DNA of 64,000 nucleotides from NCBI RefSeq assembly GCF_900112575.1, contig NZ_FOMH01000005.1:124001-188000 (forward strand). Reading direction: 5' to 3'. Positions 62,715 through 64,000 of the stretch are shown in pieces. Below the pieces are notes generated by a model. That model saw only the letters and a list, made by a program, of their open reading frames with translations. It was not told where the DNA came from and made no database searches. The number at the start of each line of letters is the position of its first letter. Position 1 is the first letter of the stretch. Source of the DNA: Flavobacterium phragmitis. GTDB taxonomy: Bacteria > Bacteroidota > Bacteroidia > Flavobacteriales > Flavobacteriaceae. The position numbers and the translations under genes are program-made.

Positions 62715-64000
62715 ATGAGAAAATATTTTTTTAAGAAATCGGCTTTAGTATTTAGCTTATTTATTCTTTCCTCAAACGTAATAAACGCAACGGTTTCATT
62801 GCCATCTTTTATTACGGATAATATGGTTTTGCAGCAAAAAAGTACTGTTCCGTTTTGGGGAGAAAGCGATAAAAAATCAGTGTCTATTACAACTTCTTGG
62901 GATAAAAAGACTTATAAAGCCAATGTTATAAATGGTAAATGGAATGTAGTTTTAAAAACGCCCGTTTATGGTGGCCCTTATACTATTGCAATAAATGACG
63001 GAGATTTAAAAACACTGCAAAATGTTTTAATTGGCGATGTGTGGCTATGTTCTGGACAAAGTAATATGGAAATGCCTTTGGAAGGCTGGGGAAAAATCGA
63101 TAATTATAAAGAAGAAATTGCTAATGCCGATTATCCTCAAATACGATTATTACAAGCCGAACATATCGAAAGCACTTTACCTCTAAATACACTAAAAGTG
63201 CAACACGATGGGTGGAATGTATGCAGTCCTAAAACTATTGCCGATTTTAGTGCGACAGCTTATTTTTTTGCCAGAAAAATTTATAAAGAAAAAAAGATTC
63301 CCATTGGATTGATTCATTCTTCTTGGGGCGGAACATTAATTGAAGCTTGGACAAGTTCTGGAGCGTTAAGCACAATCCATGATTTTGATGTTCAGATTGA
63401 AGCGATGAAATCTGAAACCAATGCTGCCGCATTATTACAAAAATATAATGCTGACATGGGAGATTGGGAAATGAAAGTGAGAGGTGCAGATGAAGGATTT
63501 GAGACAGGAAAAGTGATTTGGGCAGCACCGAATTTTGATGATACTTCATGGAAAACAATGAAAGTGCCTTCTTTCTTTGACAGCAACGGATTAGGGAATT
63601 TTGATGGTGTAGTCTGGTTTAGAAAAAAAGTAAATATTTCAGATACTGGTAAAGATTTTACTCTGAATTATTTCGCTGATGATGACGATATAATTTGGTT
63701 TAATGGGAATTATATTGGAGAAACCAGAGGTTATAATGTAGAACGCCATTATACTATTCCAGCCAAATATTTAAAGAAAGGTGAAAACCTAATAACAATA
63801 AGAGTTTTTGACGGAGCAGGAAATGGAGGTATTTATGGCGATGAAAATATCACTTTAAAATCGGATAAAGAGACTATTTCATTGACCGGAGATTGGAAAT
63901 ATGTTATTGGTGTCGACAGTAAAGATTTACCTGGAAAACCGTATTTGGCACAAGGACAAAACCGACCAAGCGCCATTTACAATGCCATGATTGCGCCTTT
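62715..64000 (+). CDS. Sialate O-acetylesterase-like protein (cut by window end)
   Basis: The gene runs from ATG 62715 off the right edge; 428 complete codons are visible, against roughly 640 in the family. A signal peptide ends NVINA. The SGNH-type motif GQSN with Ser116 lies in LCSGQSNMEMPL, and IGLIHSSWGGTLIEAW is the next conserved block. A galactose-binding-like insertion (about 250-370) follows, as in bacterial sialate O-acetylesterases, which remove acetyl groups from sugars. It is cotranscribed with the alpha-galactosidase-like gene. Confidence 0.87.
   Translation, partial: MRKYFFKKSALVFSLFILSSNVINATVSLPSFITDNMVLQQKSTVPFWGESDKKSVSITTSWDKKTYKANVINGKWNVVLKTPVYGGPYTIAINDGDLKTLQNVLIGDVWLCSGQSNMEMPLEGWGKIDNYKEEIANADYPQIRLLQAEHIESTLPLNTLKVQHDGWNVCSPKTIADFSATAYFFARKIYKEKKIPIGLIHSSWGGTLIEAWTSSGALSTIHDFDVQIEAMKSETNAAALLQKYNADMGDWEMKVRGADEGFETGKVIWAAPNFDDTSWKTMKVPSFFDSNGLGNFDGVVWFRKKVNISDTGKDFTLNYFADDDDIIWFNGNYIGETRGYNVERHYTIPAKYLKKGENLITIRVFDGAGNGGIYGDENITLKSDKETISLTGDWKYVIGVDSKDLPGKPYLAQGQNRPSAIYNAMIAP

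Noticed and set aside
1..64000. tRNA or rRNA genes
   Set aside because: I looked for T-loop and conserved rRNA words by eye and saw none; a tRNA-finding program would settle this.

Overview
The window reads as chromosomal DNA of a Flavobacterium-like member of the Bacteroidota. It is AT-rich. Several genes carry the Bacteroidota -7 promoter box TAnnTTTG. It holds a PorP/SprF-family protein and proteins with type IX secretion (T9SS) sorting domains, and its intergenic gaps are filled with palindromic repeats of the kind common in Flavobacterium. No tRNA, rRNA, CRISPR array, prophage or transposase was seen. The only housekeeping RNA found is RNase P RNA (rnpB).

Layout. 0-3.3 kb: the 3' end of pyrB, a small STAS-like protein, rnz, pdxH and a CAP-domain lipoprotein. 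3.4-13.8 kb: a leftward surface-adhesin cluster made of a small exported protein, a 2252-residue SprB-like adhesin with a type B T9SS signal, a PorP/SprF partner and a TPR/PD40/OmpA protein. 14.3-17.8 kb: a polyphosphate operon (SixA-like phosphatase, ppk1, Ppx/GppA). 17.8-19.2 kb: a Crp/Fnr regulator and an NAD(P)H oxidoreductase. 19.3-21.1 kb: dnaX, split into gamma and tau frames at a run of ten A. 21.1-29.5 kb: small exported proteins, a BON lipoprotein with a BON-LysM protein, rnpB, a dicarboxylate symporter, a ketopantoate reductase-like enzyme and an OmpR-type two-component system. 29.7-36.1 kb: an outer-membrane beta-barrel protein, rsmD with a DUF3822 gene, a RecD-like helicase and kdsB. 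36.3-53.2 kb: a fused 2-oxoacid dehydrogenase E1, an M1-like protein with a lost zinc site, a LOG-family protein, uvrA, a Fic protein, a ClC channel, gamma-glutamyltransferase, an ACP phosphodiesterase and glmM. 53.2-64 kb: mainly carbohydrate-active genes, namely a GH128-like secreted glucanase, two divergent alpha-galactosidase-like genes and a sialate O-acetylesterase cut by the window end, with an acyltransferase, a rhomboid protease and a SIMPL protein between them.

The most rewarding points are: the A10 slip site in dnaX, with the E. coli-type heptamer in the right phase; a mirrored ~23-bp element directly upstream of both divergent alpha-galactosidase-like genes; three TTAAC boxes at exact 11-bp spacing between a two-component system and its divergent outer-membrane neighbour; a dyad of TATCSGATA boxes in front of a self-inhibited Fic protein; an M1-peptidase-like domain without its HExxH motif joined to an apparent outer-membrane barrel; and a small TCCCGAT...ATCGGGA hairpin that recurs in rnpB, in a Flavo-1-like RNA and between genes.
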